A stretch of 64,000 bases of DNA, taken from positions 1,736,001 to 1,800,000 of the forward strand of contig NZ_AP024851.1 of the NCBI RefSeq assembly GCF_024346675.1, written 5' to 3'. This document shows, piece by piece, positions 37,642 through 46,613 of this stretch. The notes under the pieces were generated by a model, which made no database searches, was not told the origin of the DNA, and saw only the letters and a list, made by a program, of their open reading frames with translations. Source of the stretch: Photobacterium sanguinicancri (GTDB lineage Bacteria; Pseudomonadota; Gammaproteobacteria; Enterobacterales; Vibrionaceae). Position 1 is the stretch's first letter. Each line of letters begins with the position of its first letter. A program made the position numbers and the translations under genes.

Positions 37642-37676
37642 ACAACAAAGCCATGTAATGACTATGGCTTTGTTGT
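37642..37676 (+). terminator. Terminator of the ABM/oxidoreductase operon
   Basis: ACAACAAAGCCAT and ATGGCTTTGTTGT form a perfect 13-bp stem with a 9-base loop. The following bases ATTAAG are AT-rich, not a pure T run. Confidence 0.75.
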
Positions 37677-38545
37677 ATTAAGCGTACAATCTACCGTCTA
37701 TATTTTTCTCTAAAAAGTCTTATTTTCCATATTGTATGTGAGTTGCTCAGCCATACTTTTATGGCTAAAAGTAAGTGCAATATTAAAGGCTTATTTTAGA
37801 GGGGACTTTTCAAATTCTCACCATTATGAATGCCGTCAATTTCGTGCTACATAGTGATTTTGCCTAAAAATTAGCACATTGAACAAATTAAGTGTTTTGT
37901 TCAGACTTTAGCTTGGTTTCATGTGGAGCTAAATATAGATGAACTTAAATATTAAAATTAACAGCCTATGATAAATTAATATATATTTTAAGAGGGTTTG
38001 TATTTATAAAATCATATTAAGATGATTTTATTTTAACTGTCAAAATTCCAACGTAAAACGACATTATTTTGTCTTTTAATAAAACGTTTCATGCTTTATT
38101 TGGTGTGTCATTATGACGCATCAAATGCTATTTATAACATGGTTGTCTATAATTCACGAATTCCTTATTGATTGACTTAATAATAAGAGTATGGCTATGG
38201 CATTGAAAAATAAGTTTTTATTTGGTGAGTATTTATATAATAAAGCGTATTGATAAATTTAGTTGTATTTTTTGTTAAAGTTGTGTTTTTTTGATGACTT
38301 ATTGAGTACGCCATATTGTTAGTGCGTTGAAGTTATTGTTGGATGAGGCTTTAAAAACACGTTAACACCTATCATTATTTCTATTCTCCTCCATGATAGA
38401 TATTCATTTCCTTAGTGTGTAATAGTCACTATGTTTGATATCAAGCGTGTGTTTTTTTTAGTGATCAGACCAGTTATTAATTGATATTAATGTCAAATCT
38501 GGGATTCTTGTTCCACTTCTTAGTGGCTATTTTGCGATATAAATC
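37677..38545. other. Long AT-rich gene-free leader upstream of the EAL gene
   Basis: About 870 bp that are visibly more AT-rich than the flanking genes, with no gene-sized frame. Contents: an AT-rich hairpin AAAATCAT-N6-ATGATTTT (38008-38029); a near-perfect 17-bp palindrome TGTGTCATTATGACGCA (38104-38120); and a 20-codon open frame starting MAMALKNKF at about 38193, without a strong ribosome-binding site. No known riboswitch pattern was recognised. It looks like a regulated, possibly H-NS-bound promoter region. Confidence 0.5.
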
Positions 38546-39982
38546 ATGGTATTTGCTTCGATAAACGTAACACTGTTATGCGGTTTTACTGTGCTTATTG
38601 CTTTATGTGCATTGTTGGCCGCTAAGGTGTCTAGAGAGAAAAAAAAACGCTCGTTTGCTCAATTGCGTTTAGAGCGAGAACAAAAAAAACAAATATTAAA
38701 AAGTCTCTTTTGTGAAGAAAGCCAGTTGCCTAATATTAACTATATTCAAAAGAAAATATTGAGTAACAATGAAATCAATGACAGTGCTCATCACATCATG
38801 CATGTGATTTGTGTTGGACGCTCTGCTGATTATTATCGTTTCTTTGATTCAAAGACCAGTCGCGAAATCAAAACACAGCTCCATAACTGTTTAAATGATG
38901 CACTTTTACCAAGTGTTATTGGCTTATTTGAAGATAGATATATTGTCGTTGTTTTTGTGAAAAATTCGCCATGGAAGAAAGAACAAATAATTGAACAACA
39001 ACAAAGAGTACAGCGCACTCTTCCACATGAACTCGTCGTAGGGGGGAAGCCTCTTCCATTCGATTACTCTGTTGCGAGTATGCCATTTTCTGAAAAAGAT
39101 ATTGCTAAAGGTAAGAGTTATCTTTTCAAAAAAATGGCTTTCTGTGTTAATAAATCCTTGAAGTCACTCGAGGGTTTATATGTTTATAGCCATAGTGACT
39201 ATAAACGTAGTCTTCGCAAGCGTCAGATTATCCAAGACTTAAGTCAAGATATTCGACAGGGGGGAGCTAAATTTTCACTCTGCTATCAGCCGATATTCCA
39301 CAGTACAGATACTTCTGAAGTTAATATTTGGGAGATTTTATTAAGATGGAATCGAACTGAGTATGGTGGCCCCGGTGAATTTATGCCTTTGGTCGCAACA
39401 AAACCCCATTTACATTATTCATTAACCATGATGATTTTAAAAAAGGTTATTGATTATGCAGTATCCAGTGAAGATACGCTGCCAAATATCAGTATCAATG
39501 TCAGTAATTCCGATCTCATGATGGTCGATTTTTTTGATGATGTCATGATTGCAACGGAGGTATATCCAGAATTAAGGTCAAAAATCATTTTTGAAGTCGT
39601 TGAATATAGTGAAATGCTGTCAAAAAAGCATGTGAAAGATAATATTCTCAACTTGAAAAAAATCGGATTTCGATTCGCCATTGATGATTTTGGTTGTGGT
39701 TACTCAAATCTACAATTGTTAACTGAAAAGCACTTTGATTTTATTAAAATTGATAAAACAATAATTGGAATGTGCGAACAAGATGCCGTCGCTTACGAAA
39801 CCTTGCAATTTATACTCAAACTTTCAGAGAGCATTAATGCTGGCTTAGTGATTGAAGGTGTTGAAACTACTCAGCAGTTAGCATTAGTGCCTGAAGACCC
39901 GAACGTTTTCATACAAGGTTTCTTGCTGTCTAGACCTGTCAGACTAACGTCGACGTTAAGCCCTAGAACCAAAGAAAAATAA
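38546..39982 (+). CDS. EAL-domain cyclic-di-GMP phosphodiesterase-like protein
   Basis: A 478-residue protein with one N-terminal membrane helix (residues 7-27), a charged coiled segment, a region of about 180 residues without recognisable GGDEF motif, and a C-terminal EAL domain (about 230-465). The signature is EIL (E263) in WEILLRW; other conserved positions are ISINVSNSDL, FEVVEY, IDDFGCGYSN (D380-D381), FIKIDK and VIEGVET. Most catalytic residues appear kept, so hydrolysis of c-di-GMP is plausible. The ATG lacks an obvious ribosome-binding site. Confidence 0.88.
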   Translation: MVFASINVTLLCGFTVLIALCALLAAKVSREKKKRSFAQLRLEREQKKQILKSLFCEESQLPNINYIQKKILSNNEINDSAHHIMHVICVGRSADYYRFFDSKTSREIKTQLHNCLNDALLPSVIGLFEDRYIVVVFVKNSPWKKEQIIEQQQRVQRTLPHELVVGGKPLPFDYSVASMPFSEKDIAKGKSYLFKKMAFCVNKSLKSLEGLYVYSHSDYKRSLRKRQIIQDLSQDIRQGGAKFSLCYQPIFHSTDTSEVNIWEILLRWNRTEYGGPGEFMPLVATKPHLHYSLTMMILKKVIDYAVSSEDTLPNISINVSNSDLMMVDFFDDVMIATEVYPELRSKIIFEVVEYSEMLSKKHVKDNILNLKKIGFRFAIDDFGCGYSNLQLLTEKHFDFIKIDKTIIGMCEQDAVAYETLQFILKLSESINAGLVIEGVETTQQLALVPEDPNVFIQGFLLSRPVRLTSTLSPRTKEK

Positions 39983-40093
39983 TAAGATACTAATAATATT
40001 CACTTTCAGACAGCGTTAAAACTAACTGCATTACGTTAGTTAATATACTTATAAAATTCACTGTAAAATGTGAATGCTAAAGGAAATACATAG

Positions 40094-41710
40094 ATGTTTT
40101 TGAATAACTTAACAATAGGCAAGAAGATTGCCGTTTCATTTTTTATTATTACAATAATCAATGTCATTTTTGCTTTTATCTTTAATTCTGGTTTAACGAA
40201 CATTAAATCTAATATTGTTAACTATACCGACGACACATTGCCAGCATACGAAAAAGTGAACCGTATTTACGATGATGTTGCAACATTGCGTCGTAATCAG
40301 CTAGCGCTGTTAGTGAGCGATAAAACGGTTAGTAATGTTTCAATGTTAATGAATGCAATTGATGATGAACTTGTGTCTTACGGCCAAACTGTGTGGCCTG
40401 GAGAAGAGAAAGAGTCGTTTGATCGTCTGAGCAGTGCTTGGGGTGAATACACCAAAAGCATTGGTGTTTTTAACAAACAAATTGCAGCTAAAAATAATGC
40501 TGCGGCATCTCAAACGTTACTGACAGATTCATACTCCTCATTCAAGGTAATGGATAGCGAAGTTAAAAACTTAAGTCGGATTTTAAAAGAAGCGATGGAT
40601 AATAATCGCACTCAAATTCTTGATTCTGTCGGCAGTTTATCGAATTCATCAGTATTGAGTAACATTGCTATCTTAGTGCTAATGGTATCGATGACGTTAA
40701 TTTTAACCAAACTCATTTGTAATCCGCTGCACCTTATTGTTAAACAAGCGAATGCTATTGCTGAAGGTGATTTATCTACCCACGTAGACCGACAATCCAT
40801 TGGTAACGATGAATTAGGCACATTAGCTGATGCGTCTGCATTAATGCAAAGTAATCTGCGTCAGTTAATTGAAGAAATCATTTCTGCGGTGACTCAGTTA
40901 AGCAGCGCAATTGAAGAAATGAATCAAATTTCTGAGCTGTCCACCAAAGGCATGCATGACCAACAATCCAAGATTGTTCAAATCGCGACAGCCATGACAG
41001 AGATGAAATCTTCAGTATCGGATGTTGCACAAAACACGGAAAAATCAGCACTTCAAGCTAACAACGCTAACCTGCAAGCGAAAGAAGGCGCTCAAAACAA
41101 CCAAGCCATGGTTGATTCTATTAAAGAGATCTCACAAGTCATTGGTGAAGCTGGCAATACCGTATTAGAGCTAGAAGAGCAGTCTCACCAAGTTAACATT
41201 ATTGTCGATGTTATCAGAAGCATTGCTGATCAAACTAATCTTCTTGCCCTGAATGCAGCGATTGAAGCCGCGCGAGCGGGTGAGTCCGGTCGAGGTTTTG
41301 CTGTCGTTGCGGATGAAGTACGAACGCTGGCTGCTCGCACGCAAGATTCAACCGGTGAGATCACCTCTGTGATTGAGAAGCTGCAGGTATTTGCCAAGCA
41401 GGCAAAAGATGCGACAGAAAAATCATGTACCTATATTGAAAGTTATTCAGAACAAGGTATTCGATCGCTTAAGTTGATGAGTTCAATAGAAGACACAGTG
41501 TCAGATATTTCAGATATGGGTACCGAAATCGCGAGTGCCTGTAGCCAGCAAGATGCAGTCGCAGGTGAACTAAGTTGCCATATCGAGACGATTAATGTGG
41601 CGTCACAAGAAGTGGCAGAAGGCGCGCAGCAAACGGCTTTAGCATGTAACGAACTTAGTCAATTGTCTTTGTCATTACACGATGCAATGAACCGCTTCAA
41701 GCTTAACTAA
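40094..41710 (+). CDS. Methyl-accepting chemotaxis protein
   Basis: A 538-residue chemoreceptor. TM1 about 12-32, a periplasmic four-helix-bundle domain (4HB-MCP type) to about 190, TM2 about 192-210, HAMP, then the signalling hairpin with [20 protein letters not shown] and [26 protein letters not shown] precedes the ATG. It is followed 46 bp later by the periplasmic racemase, possibly one transcript, hinting at a link to amino-acid sensing. The ligand is unknown; there is no CheR-docking pentapeptide at the C-terminus. Confidence 0.93.
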   Translation: MFLNNLTIGKKIAVSFFIITIINVIFAFIFNSGLTNIKSNIVNYTDDTLPAYEKVNRIYDDVATLRRNQLALLVSDKTVSNVSMLMNAIDDELVSYGQTVWPGEEKESFDRLSSAWGEYTKSIGVFNKQIAAKNNAAASQTLLTDSYSSFKVMDSEVKNLSRILKEAMDNNRTQILDSVGSLSNSSVLSNIAILVLMVSMTLILTKLICNPLHLIVKQANAIAEGDLSTHVDRQSIGNDELGTLADASALMQSNLRQLIEEIISAVTQLSSAIEEMNQISELSTKGMHDQQSKIVQIATAMTEMKSSVSDVAQNTEKSALQANNANLQAKEGAQNNQAMVDSIKEISQVIGEAGNTVLELEEQSHQVNIIVDVIRSIADQTNLLALNAAIEAARAGESGRGFAVVADEVRTLAARTQDSTGEITSVIEKLQVFAKQAKDATEKSCTYIESYSEQGIRSLKLMSSIEDTVSDISDMGTEIASACSQQDAVAGELSCHIETINVASQEVAEGAQQTALACNELSQLSLSLHDAMNRFKLN

Positions 41711-41756
41711 CAGCCGTCAGTTCTACAGGCAGTAATTTTTACAGTACGGAGACACC

Positions 41757-42977
41757 ATGAAATTTAAAATGACATTACTATCGCTAGCGATGGCGCTACC
41801 TTCTTTCTCTACCTTAAGCGCCCCACTTGCTATCGATCAGCATATCCCGAACGAGCAAGAAGTGAACCAATCAAATGCATGGTTGGAAGTCAGTTTGGGT
41901 CAATTTAAGTCGAACATTGAGCAGTTTAAATCTCATATTAAATCAGAGACTAAAATCTGTGCGGTAATGAAGGCTGACGCGTACGGCAATGGCATTCATG
42001 GATTAATGCCAACTATTATTGAGCAACAAATTCCATGCGTAGCGATTGCAAGTAATGCTGAAGCACGTGCAGTGCGCGATAGTGGCTTTAAAGGTCAGCT
42101 CCTTCGTGTTCGTTCTGCAAGTTTGAGCGAAATAAAGCAGAGTGTTGATCTTGATATTGAAGAGCTGATTGGTAGCCATCAGCAAGCAAAGGATATTGCT
42201 GATTTTGGCATTAAAAACAATAAAACCATTAAGGTTCATCTGGCGTTAAATAATGGCGGAATGGGGCGTAACGGTATCGATATGTCGACTCGTCGTGGTA
42301 AAGACGAAGCGCTAGATATCGCGACGCAGTCACATTTGGATGTGGTCGGCATTATGACCCACTTCCCTAATTACAATGCCGATGACGTGCGCTTGAAACT
42401 GAAAGATTTTCAAGCGGATTCATCATGGCTGATCAAAGAAGCTGATTTAACTCGAGAAGACATTACGCTGCATGTGGCTAACTCGTATGTATCGCTGAAT
42501 GTTCCTGAAGCGCAGCTTGATATGGTGCGACCTGGTGGGGTGCTTTACGGTGATTTACCGACGAACCCTGAGTACCCATCGATTGTTTCTTTTAAAACGC
42601 GAGTAGCCTCAATTCATCAGTTACCGGCTAATAAGACGGTAGGATATGACAGTACTTTTACTACAACAAGAGACAGTGTACTTGCGAATATTCCCGTTGG
42701 TTATTCAGATGGCTACCCACGAAAAATGGGTAACAAAGCCTACGTTATTATTAACGGGCAACGGGCAAAAGTGGTTGGTATGACATCGATGAATACTGCA
42801 ATGGTCGACATCACTGGTCTTGAGGACATTCGCCAAGGCCAAGACGTTATTTTATTTGGTCATCAGCAGGGTGAAAGTATTAGCGTCAGTGAAATGGAAG
42901 CGAATGCTAGCCTAATTTTCCCTGAACTGTATACGGTCTGGGGACTTGCGAATCCTCGTTATTATTTAAACGATTAG
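41757..42977 (+). CDS. bsr: Periplasmic broad-spectrum amino acid racemase (BsrV type)
   Basis: A 406-residue PLP-dependent alanine-racemase-fold enzyme with a signal peptide (ends TLSA-APL). The PLP lysine is K72 in [10 protein letters not shown]; the opposite catalytic tyrosine is Y297 in TVGYDSTF. Close resemblance to Vibrio BsrV, which makes non-canonical D-amino acids (such as D-Met, D-Arg) that modify peptidoglycan, argues against a plain Alr. ACGGAG precedes the ATG. It sits next to a chemoreceptor. Confidence 0.92.
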   Translation: MKFKMTLLSLAMALPSFSTLSAPLAIDQHIPNEQEVNQSNAWLEVSLGQFKSNIEQFKSHIKSETKICAVMKADAYGNGIHGLMPTIIEQQIPCVAIASNAEARAVRDSGFKGQLLRVRSASLSEIKQSVDLDIEELIGSHQQAKDIADFGIKNNKTIKVHLALNNGGMGRNGIDMSTRRGKDEALDIATQSHLDVVGIMTHFPNYNADDVRLKLKDFQADSSWLIKEADLTREDITLHVANSYVSLNVPEAQLDMVRPGGVLYGDLPTNPEYPSIVSFKTRVASIHQLPANKTVGYDSTFTTTRDSVLANIPVGYSDGYPRKMGNKAYVIINGQRAKVVGMTSMNTAMVDITGLEDIRQGQDVILFGHQQGESISVSEMEANASLIFPELYTVWGLANPRYYLND

Positions 42978-43016
42978 TTAGACAGCTAGCAGTGTGATCG
43001 CCTCACACTTCGACAT

Positions 43017-43066
43017 ACTACTTTGGTTTTGAGTTATGTCTTACTCGAAGCCAAGGTAGTTTTCTT
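43017..43066 (+). terminator. Terminator after the racemase gene
   Basis: ACTACTTTGG (43017-43026) pairs with CCAAGGTAGT (43051-43060) with one G-U, extended inward by TTTTGAG/CTCGAAG, then TTTCTT. A shorter GTGTGA/TCACAC hairpin lies just upstream (about 42992-43008). Confidence 0.7.
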
Positions 43067-43154
43067 GATCTTACGTTTCGCCTTTAATCTATGAGTGACC
43101 AAGGTATATTCGAATCCAATCAAGCGCTATTTAGTGCTTCTTAATGGGGGTTAT

Positions 43155-43493
43155 ATGAATGAATATAAAAAATCAGCCCAACTACAACCACAACCACGGC
43201 TTAGTGATGCTGTGCGCCTTCCTTCGCTCCCCTCTCGTTTTTCCAGCCAAATTGCTGATGAGAACATTGAACGAACTCAACACTTAGCTAACTGGAAATA
43301 TCTCGCGACAACGTTATCGCAAAAACTTGATAAGAATAACCAAGGTGAATCTGCCACTGATCAGCCAGAATCAAATTCAGGCCAAGATCAGCAATCTGAC
43401 AGTGAAAAATATCAGTTACAAGAAGATGAACGGTTTTTGCAAGAAGTGCTCCGTTCACTGCGTAAACTCAATGGTAGAGTGCAGATCCGCTAG
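43155..43493 (+). CDS. Small hydrophilic protein of unknown function
   Basis: A 112-residue protein starting MNEYKKSAQLQPQ. The ATG at 43155 has GGGGG just upstream; the longer frame from GTG 43095 has none. It contains RLPSLPSRF, a Q/S/N/D-rich segment (about 70-90) and a charged C-terminal helix. No domain or signal peptide recognised. It stands alone between two terminators. Confidence 0.6.
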   Translation: MNEYKKSAQLQPQPRLSDAVRLPSLPSRFSSQIADENIERTQHLANWKYLATTLSQKLDKNNQGESATDQPESNSGQDQQSDSEKYQLQEDERFLQEVLRSLRKLNGRVQIR

Positions 43494-43574
43494 GTGGGGT
43501 TTGTTATCTGATTCTGACTTCTGTTCTTAGGTGTTTGTATCGAGATATGCAGAGTATGTTTAATGGATAGTAAA

Positions 43575-43601
43575 GAGGCTGAGATTATTCATCTCAACCT
43601 C
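43575..43601. terminator. Terminator hairpin of pgtP (probably bidirectional)
   Basis: GAGGCTGAGA and TCTCAACCTC form a 10-bp stem with one mismatch; TTTACT follows on the minus strand, just beyond the pgtP stop, and GAGTCTTTCT follows on the plus strand. Confidence 0.6.
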
Positions 43602-43637
43602 GAGTCTTTCTAATTGTTGTTCAAGCTGCTGGTCGTA

Positions 43638-44969
43638 CTATGCCGTTTCAGAGCTCGCGACGTTATTATCGAACCCTGCCACATTACTCTGTGACTTTCT
43701 TTTATCGAGTCGGATAATAGAACACGTTAGTACAATTAGCGTGACGGCAATACAGCCGAGAATCATGAAAACGCCATTCCAAGAATATGCTGATTCAATC
43801 ATCGCAATCGGCGCACCCGCTAATGCAGCACCTATGTATGTTATGCCGCCTTTAAGACCTGTTGCAGCACCAGCACCATCGGCATGTGACGCTTCAATGA
43901 TACCAAGCGCAAACAGCATTTGAGGAGCATAAATACCTGCACCAATAATAAAGAAGCAAGCAGAAACTAATAAGTAGCTAAGATTAATGGTCAGAACAAC
44001 ACCAACCATACCTGCAATCAAAACGAATGAGTAAATTAGAATAGTTTTCCAGCGGTCCGCACCGAATAGTTTATCGGAGATGATACCCGACGTTAAACCG
44101 CCAATAATACCGCCAGCTTCGAACCAAGCGACAAGTGAATTTGATTTAACCAAATCCCACCCTAACTCTTTAACAAAGTATATTGATACCCAGTCGTTAG
44201 TCACTGTTCGAATAATGTAAATACAAAGGTCACCACTGATCGCTAACCAAATAATAGGATTGGTTAAGATGTAGCGCTTAAACATCACCCACATGGTTAA
44301 GCCAGCTTCAGAGCGCTTATTGATGGCGATTTGTTTCTCATCACCTTTCCATTCACCTACGTTCGGTAATCCATAAGTTTCAGGTTTATTGCGCATTAGC
44401 CAAAAACAAACAATCGCTTGGAGTGCAGTAATTGCGGCTGGTACATAAAACGCATAACGCCAGTTACCCGTTGCAGCAATAACAGCTGAAGCGATAAGTG
44501 GCGCTAATGCACCGCCAAGGTTGTGCGAAGTGTTCCAAATAGAATACCAGCCACCACGCTCTGATTTTGAATACCATTGGCTAATTGATTTGGCGATAGG
44601 AGGAAAACCACACCCTTGTACAACAGCGGTCAAACAGTACAGCGCTAACAACATAGTCACGTTTTCTGTCATGCCGATACCGACATTGATAATCGCAACT
44701 AGGATAAGTACAGAACCAAGAAAGGCGCGAGGATTGATGCGGTCAGCAACCAAGCCAGAGCTAAATTTAGATAGCCCGTAAACGATGTAATAAATAGAAG
44801 ATGCTGCGCCAAATTGTACTACTGTCATACCCAAGTCTTCCATAAGAAGAGGTGCGGCAGCTGCAAATGCCTTGCGGGATATGTACATGACGGTATAGGT
44901 CAAAAAGGTGGCTAAGATGATTTGCCACCGAAATCTTTTATACGTCGCATCTAATTTTGATGTGTTCAT
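43638..44969 (-). CDS. pgtP: Phosphoglycerate/organophosphate:phosphate antiporter (PgtP)
   Basis: A 443-residue major-facilitator transporter of the GlpT/UhpT/PgtP group with twelve helices. The N-terminus FRWQIILATFLTYTVMYISRKAFAAAAP matches this group, as do the central loop and FVKELGWDLVKSN. PgtP is preferred over UhpT/UhpC or GlpT because divergent pgtC, pgtB and pgtA homologues follow immediately. It takes up 2- and 3-phosphoglycerate and phosphoenolpyruvate in Salmonella; the same substrates are inferred here. Confidence 0.88.
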   Translation of the reverse strand: MNTSKLDATYKRFRWQIILATFLTYTVMYISRKAFAAAAPLLMEDLGMTVVQFGAASSIYYIVYGLSKFSSGLVADRINPRAFLGSVLILVAIINVGIGMTENVTMLLALYCLTAVVQGCGFPPIAKSISQWYSKSERGGWYSIWNTSHNLGGALAPLIASAVIAATGNWRYAFYVPAAITALQAIVCFWLMRNKPETYGLPNVGEWKGDEKQIAINKRSEAGLTMWVMFKRYILTNPIIWLAISGDLCIYIIRTVTNDWVSIYFVKELGWDLVKSNSLVAWFEAGGIIGGLTSGIISDKLFGADRWKTILIYSFVLIAGMVGVVLTINLSYLLVSACFFIIGAGIYAPQMLFALGIIEASHADGAGAATGLKGGITYIGAALAGAPIAMIESAYSWNGVFMILGCIAVTLIVLTCSIIRLDKRKSQSNVAGFDNNVASSETA

Positions 44970-45046
44970 TTCTTTCTTATCCTATCGAATGTGAAAAATA
45001 TGGATTATTTGGTCAACAAAAGGGGACCGTAATCAGAAAAATTTTT

Positions 45047-45059
45047 AGGGAATGTCCCT
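45047..45059. promoter_or_regulatory. Inverted repeat 1 in the pgtP-pgtC divergent region
   Basis: AGGGA-ATG-TCCCT, a perfect 5-bp inverted repeat 78 bp upstream of pgtP within the 384-bp pgtP-pgtC interval. It shares GGGA/TCCC half-sites with the larger repeat at 45109-45130. It is a candidate PgtA binding site. Confidence 0.45.
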
Positions 45060-45108
45060 GCATGGAAATGGATAATAAGATGAAAAAAAGAATCAACAAG
45101 TGGGCGGA

Positions 45109-45130
45109 TTTGGGAAAGATTTGTCCCAAA
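45109..45130. promoter_or_regulatory. Inverted repeat 2 in the pgtP-pgtC divergent region
   Basis: TTTGGGA-N8-TCCCAAA, a perfect 7-bp inverted repeat. Its half-sites match those of the repeat at 45047-45059 but with wider spacing. It lies between the divergent pgtP and pgtC starts, so it could serve either promoter. No -24/-12 sigma-54 promoter was seen here. Confidence 0.5.
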
Positions 45131-45353
45131 CCACTATATTCGTGCGGCAAATAAGAACATTTTTTATCGCTCAATCGAAATGATTGCGAATTTTACCGAA
45201 CAAGAAATAATTATATGTCCCTTTAAAGGCACATTTAGTGTAAAAGCGATTTTATACTTATTTACTGAACTTTGACCTGACACACAAAATGAAAGAATAT
45301 AATCATTAACATTGCTGATAATTACTCCCCTTGATATATGAAGCAAAGTTGGT

Positions 45354-46610
45354 ATGAGCAAATTTATTCTTTTCCTTTTTTTAATATCAACATCGACAAT
45401 GGCCTTTGCGTCAAAAGATAAGCCAATCGTGATACTGACGACATTTTCAGAAAGTTCAATTTCACAGATAATCAACAATTTTCAAAAGATTAACCCAAAT
45501 ATTAATGTGAATATTATATTTCGACGAAACCGATCCGCTCTTCAATTATTAGAGAGAGGAACGCCTAGTAAAGTTGATATTATAATATCGTCGTCATCTG
45601 TTCTATTTCATGAACTGGAAGAAAAAGATAAGTTACAACTCATCGATAACGAAAATAAAACACCTGATTGGCTAAAGCCTCATATTTTGGAAATGTCAGG
45701 CAAAGTCACTGCATTTGCCTACTCTGGATTTGGGATCATGTATAACCAAGAGTATTTGAAAAGTTACAGTTTACCTATTCCCAAAACATGGCATGACCTG
45801 TCTGATGCTAAATATTTCAGTCATATAACCATGAGTACACCAACACGATCAGGTACAACAAGCCTAATGGTGGAAAATATATTACAAAATTATGGTTGGG
45901 ATAAAGGTTGGCAGATTTTAATGAAGATTGGGGGCAATATTGCGTTTATATCATCTCGAAGCTTTGGCGTCAGTGAGGCCATTTCTCAAGGGCTTATTGG
46001 CGTTGGTCCTGTGATTGATAACTATGCAATAAATAGCAAGAGAAGCTTTAATTATGTTGATTTTAACTACATGCCTAACTCGATATTAATGCCAACTTAT
46101 ATTGCCATTACAAAAGACAGCGATACGAAACAAGAAAGTCAGAAAATTATCGATTTTTTATTATCAGAACAAGGGCAGAAATCACTTGAAACAACATCGA
46201 TAACCAAGTTTTCACTAGCGCAACCCGAGCTGGCAAAGAAAACCAATGTTGTACTCAATAAAGCGTTGGTTTATGACCGTGACGGGCTTATCTCATTACT
46301 TTTTGATCAAGCTATTACTGAGCAACTTCACCAGCTGAACATTACGTGGCAGTCTATATACCAACTTGAAGAAAAAGAGCTGTCTGATGGAAACAAGCAC
46401 AAACTAGATCTTATCAAACACTTGGCAACAGCAGTTCCTGTTTCATCTCGTCAGGCACAATCAAAAGATTATCTATCGATGTTTAGCCGTGTGGGTACTG
46501 CACGTGGACTTAATCCTGCGGTTGCAGAGGAAGTGCGACGCTGGCAGCAAACGCTAAATGATAATTTAGTTAGAGCGAATCAGCTCATTAATGAAATCAA
46601 TCAAGAGTAA
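45354..46610 (+). CDS. pgtC: PgtC-like periplasmic signal-binding protein
   Basis: A 418-residue periplasmic protein with signal peptide (ends MAFA-SKD). The body is an ABC-type extracellular solute-binding fold (TTFSESSISQIINNFQ, YSGFGIMYNQEYL, MSTPTRSGTTSLMVENIL), extended by a helical C-terminus of about 90 residues ending in paired helices. In Salmonella PgtC works with the PgtB kinase in sensing phosphoglycerate. It is followed 3 bp later by pgtB, so they are one operon. Confidence 0.88.
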   Translation: MSKFILFLFLISTSTMAFASKDKPIVILTTFSESSISQIINNFQKINPNINVNIIFRRNRSALQLLERGTPSKVDIIISSSSVLFHELEEKDKLQLIDNENKTPDWLKPHILEMSGKVTAFAYSGFGIMYNQEYLKSYSLPIPKTWHDLSDAKYFSHITMSTPTRSGTTSLMVENILQNYGWDKGWQILMKIGGNIAFISSRSFGVSEAISQGLIGVGPVIDNYAINSKRSFNYVDFNYMPNSILMPTYIAITKDSDTKQESQKIIDFLLSEQGQKSLETTSITKFSLAQPELAKKTNVVLNKALVYDRDGLISLLFDQAITEQLHQLNITWQSIYQLEEKELSDGNKHKLDLIKHLATAVPVSSRQAQSKDYLSMFSRVGTARGLNPAVAEEVRRWQQTLNDNLVRANQLINEINQE

Positions 46611-46613
46611 TCA

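Noticed and set aside
38193..38255. 20-codon small protein in the EAL leader
   Set aside because: No clear ribosome-binding site and too short to judge; recorded only within the intergenic entry.
38221..38545. Cyclic-di-GMP riboswitch before the EAL gene
   Set aside because: The conserved GEMM helices and GAAA loop/receptor pattern were not found.
44957..45154. 65-codon plus-strand open frame in the pgt divergent region
   Set aside because: No ribosome-binding site, it begins inside pgtP, and it covers both inverted repeats.
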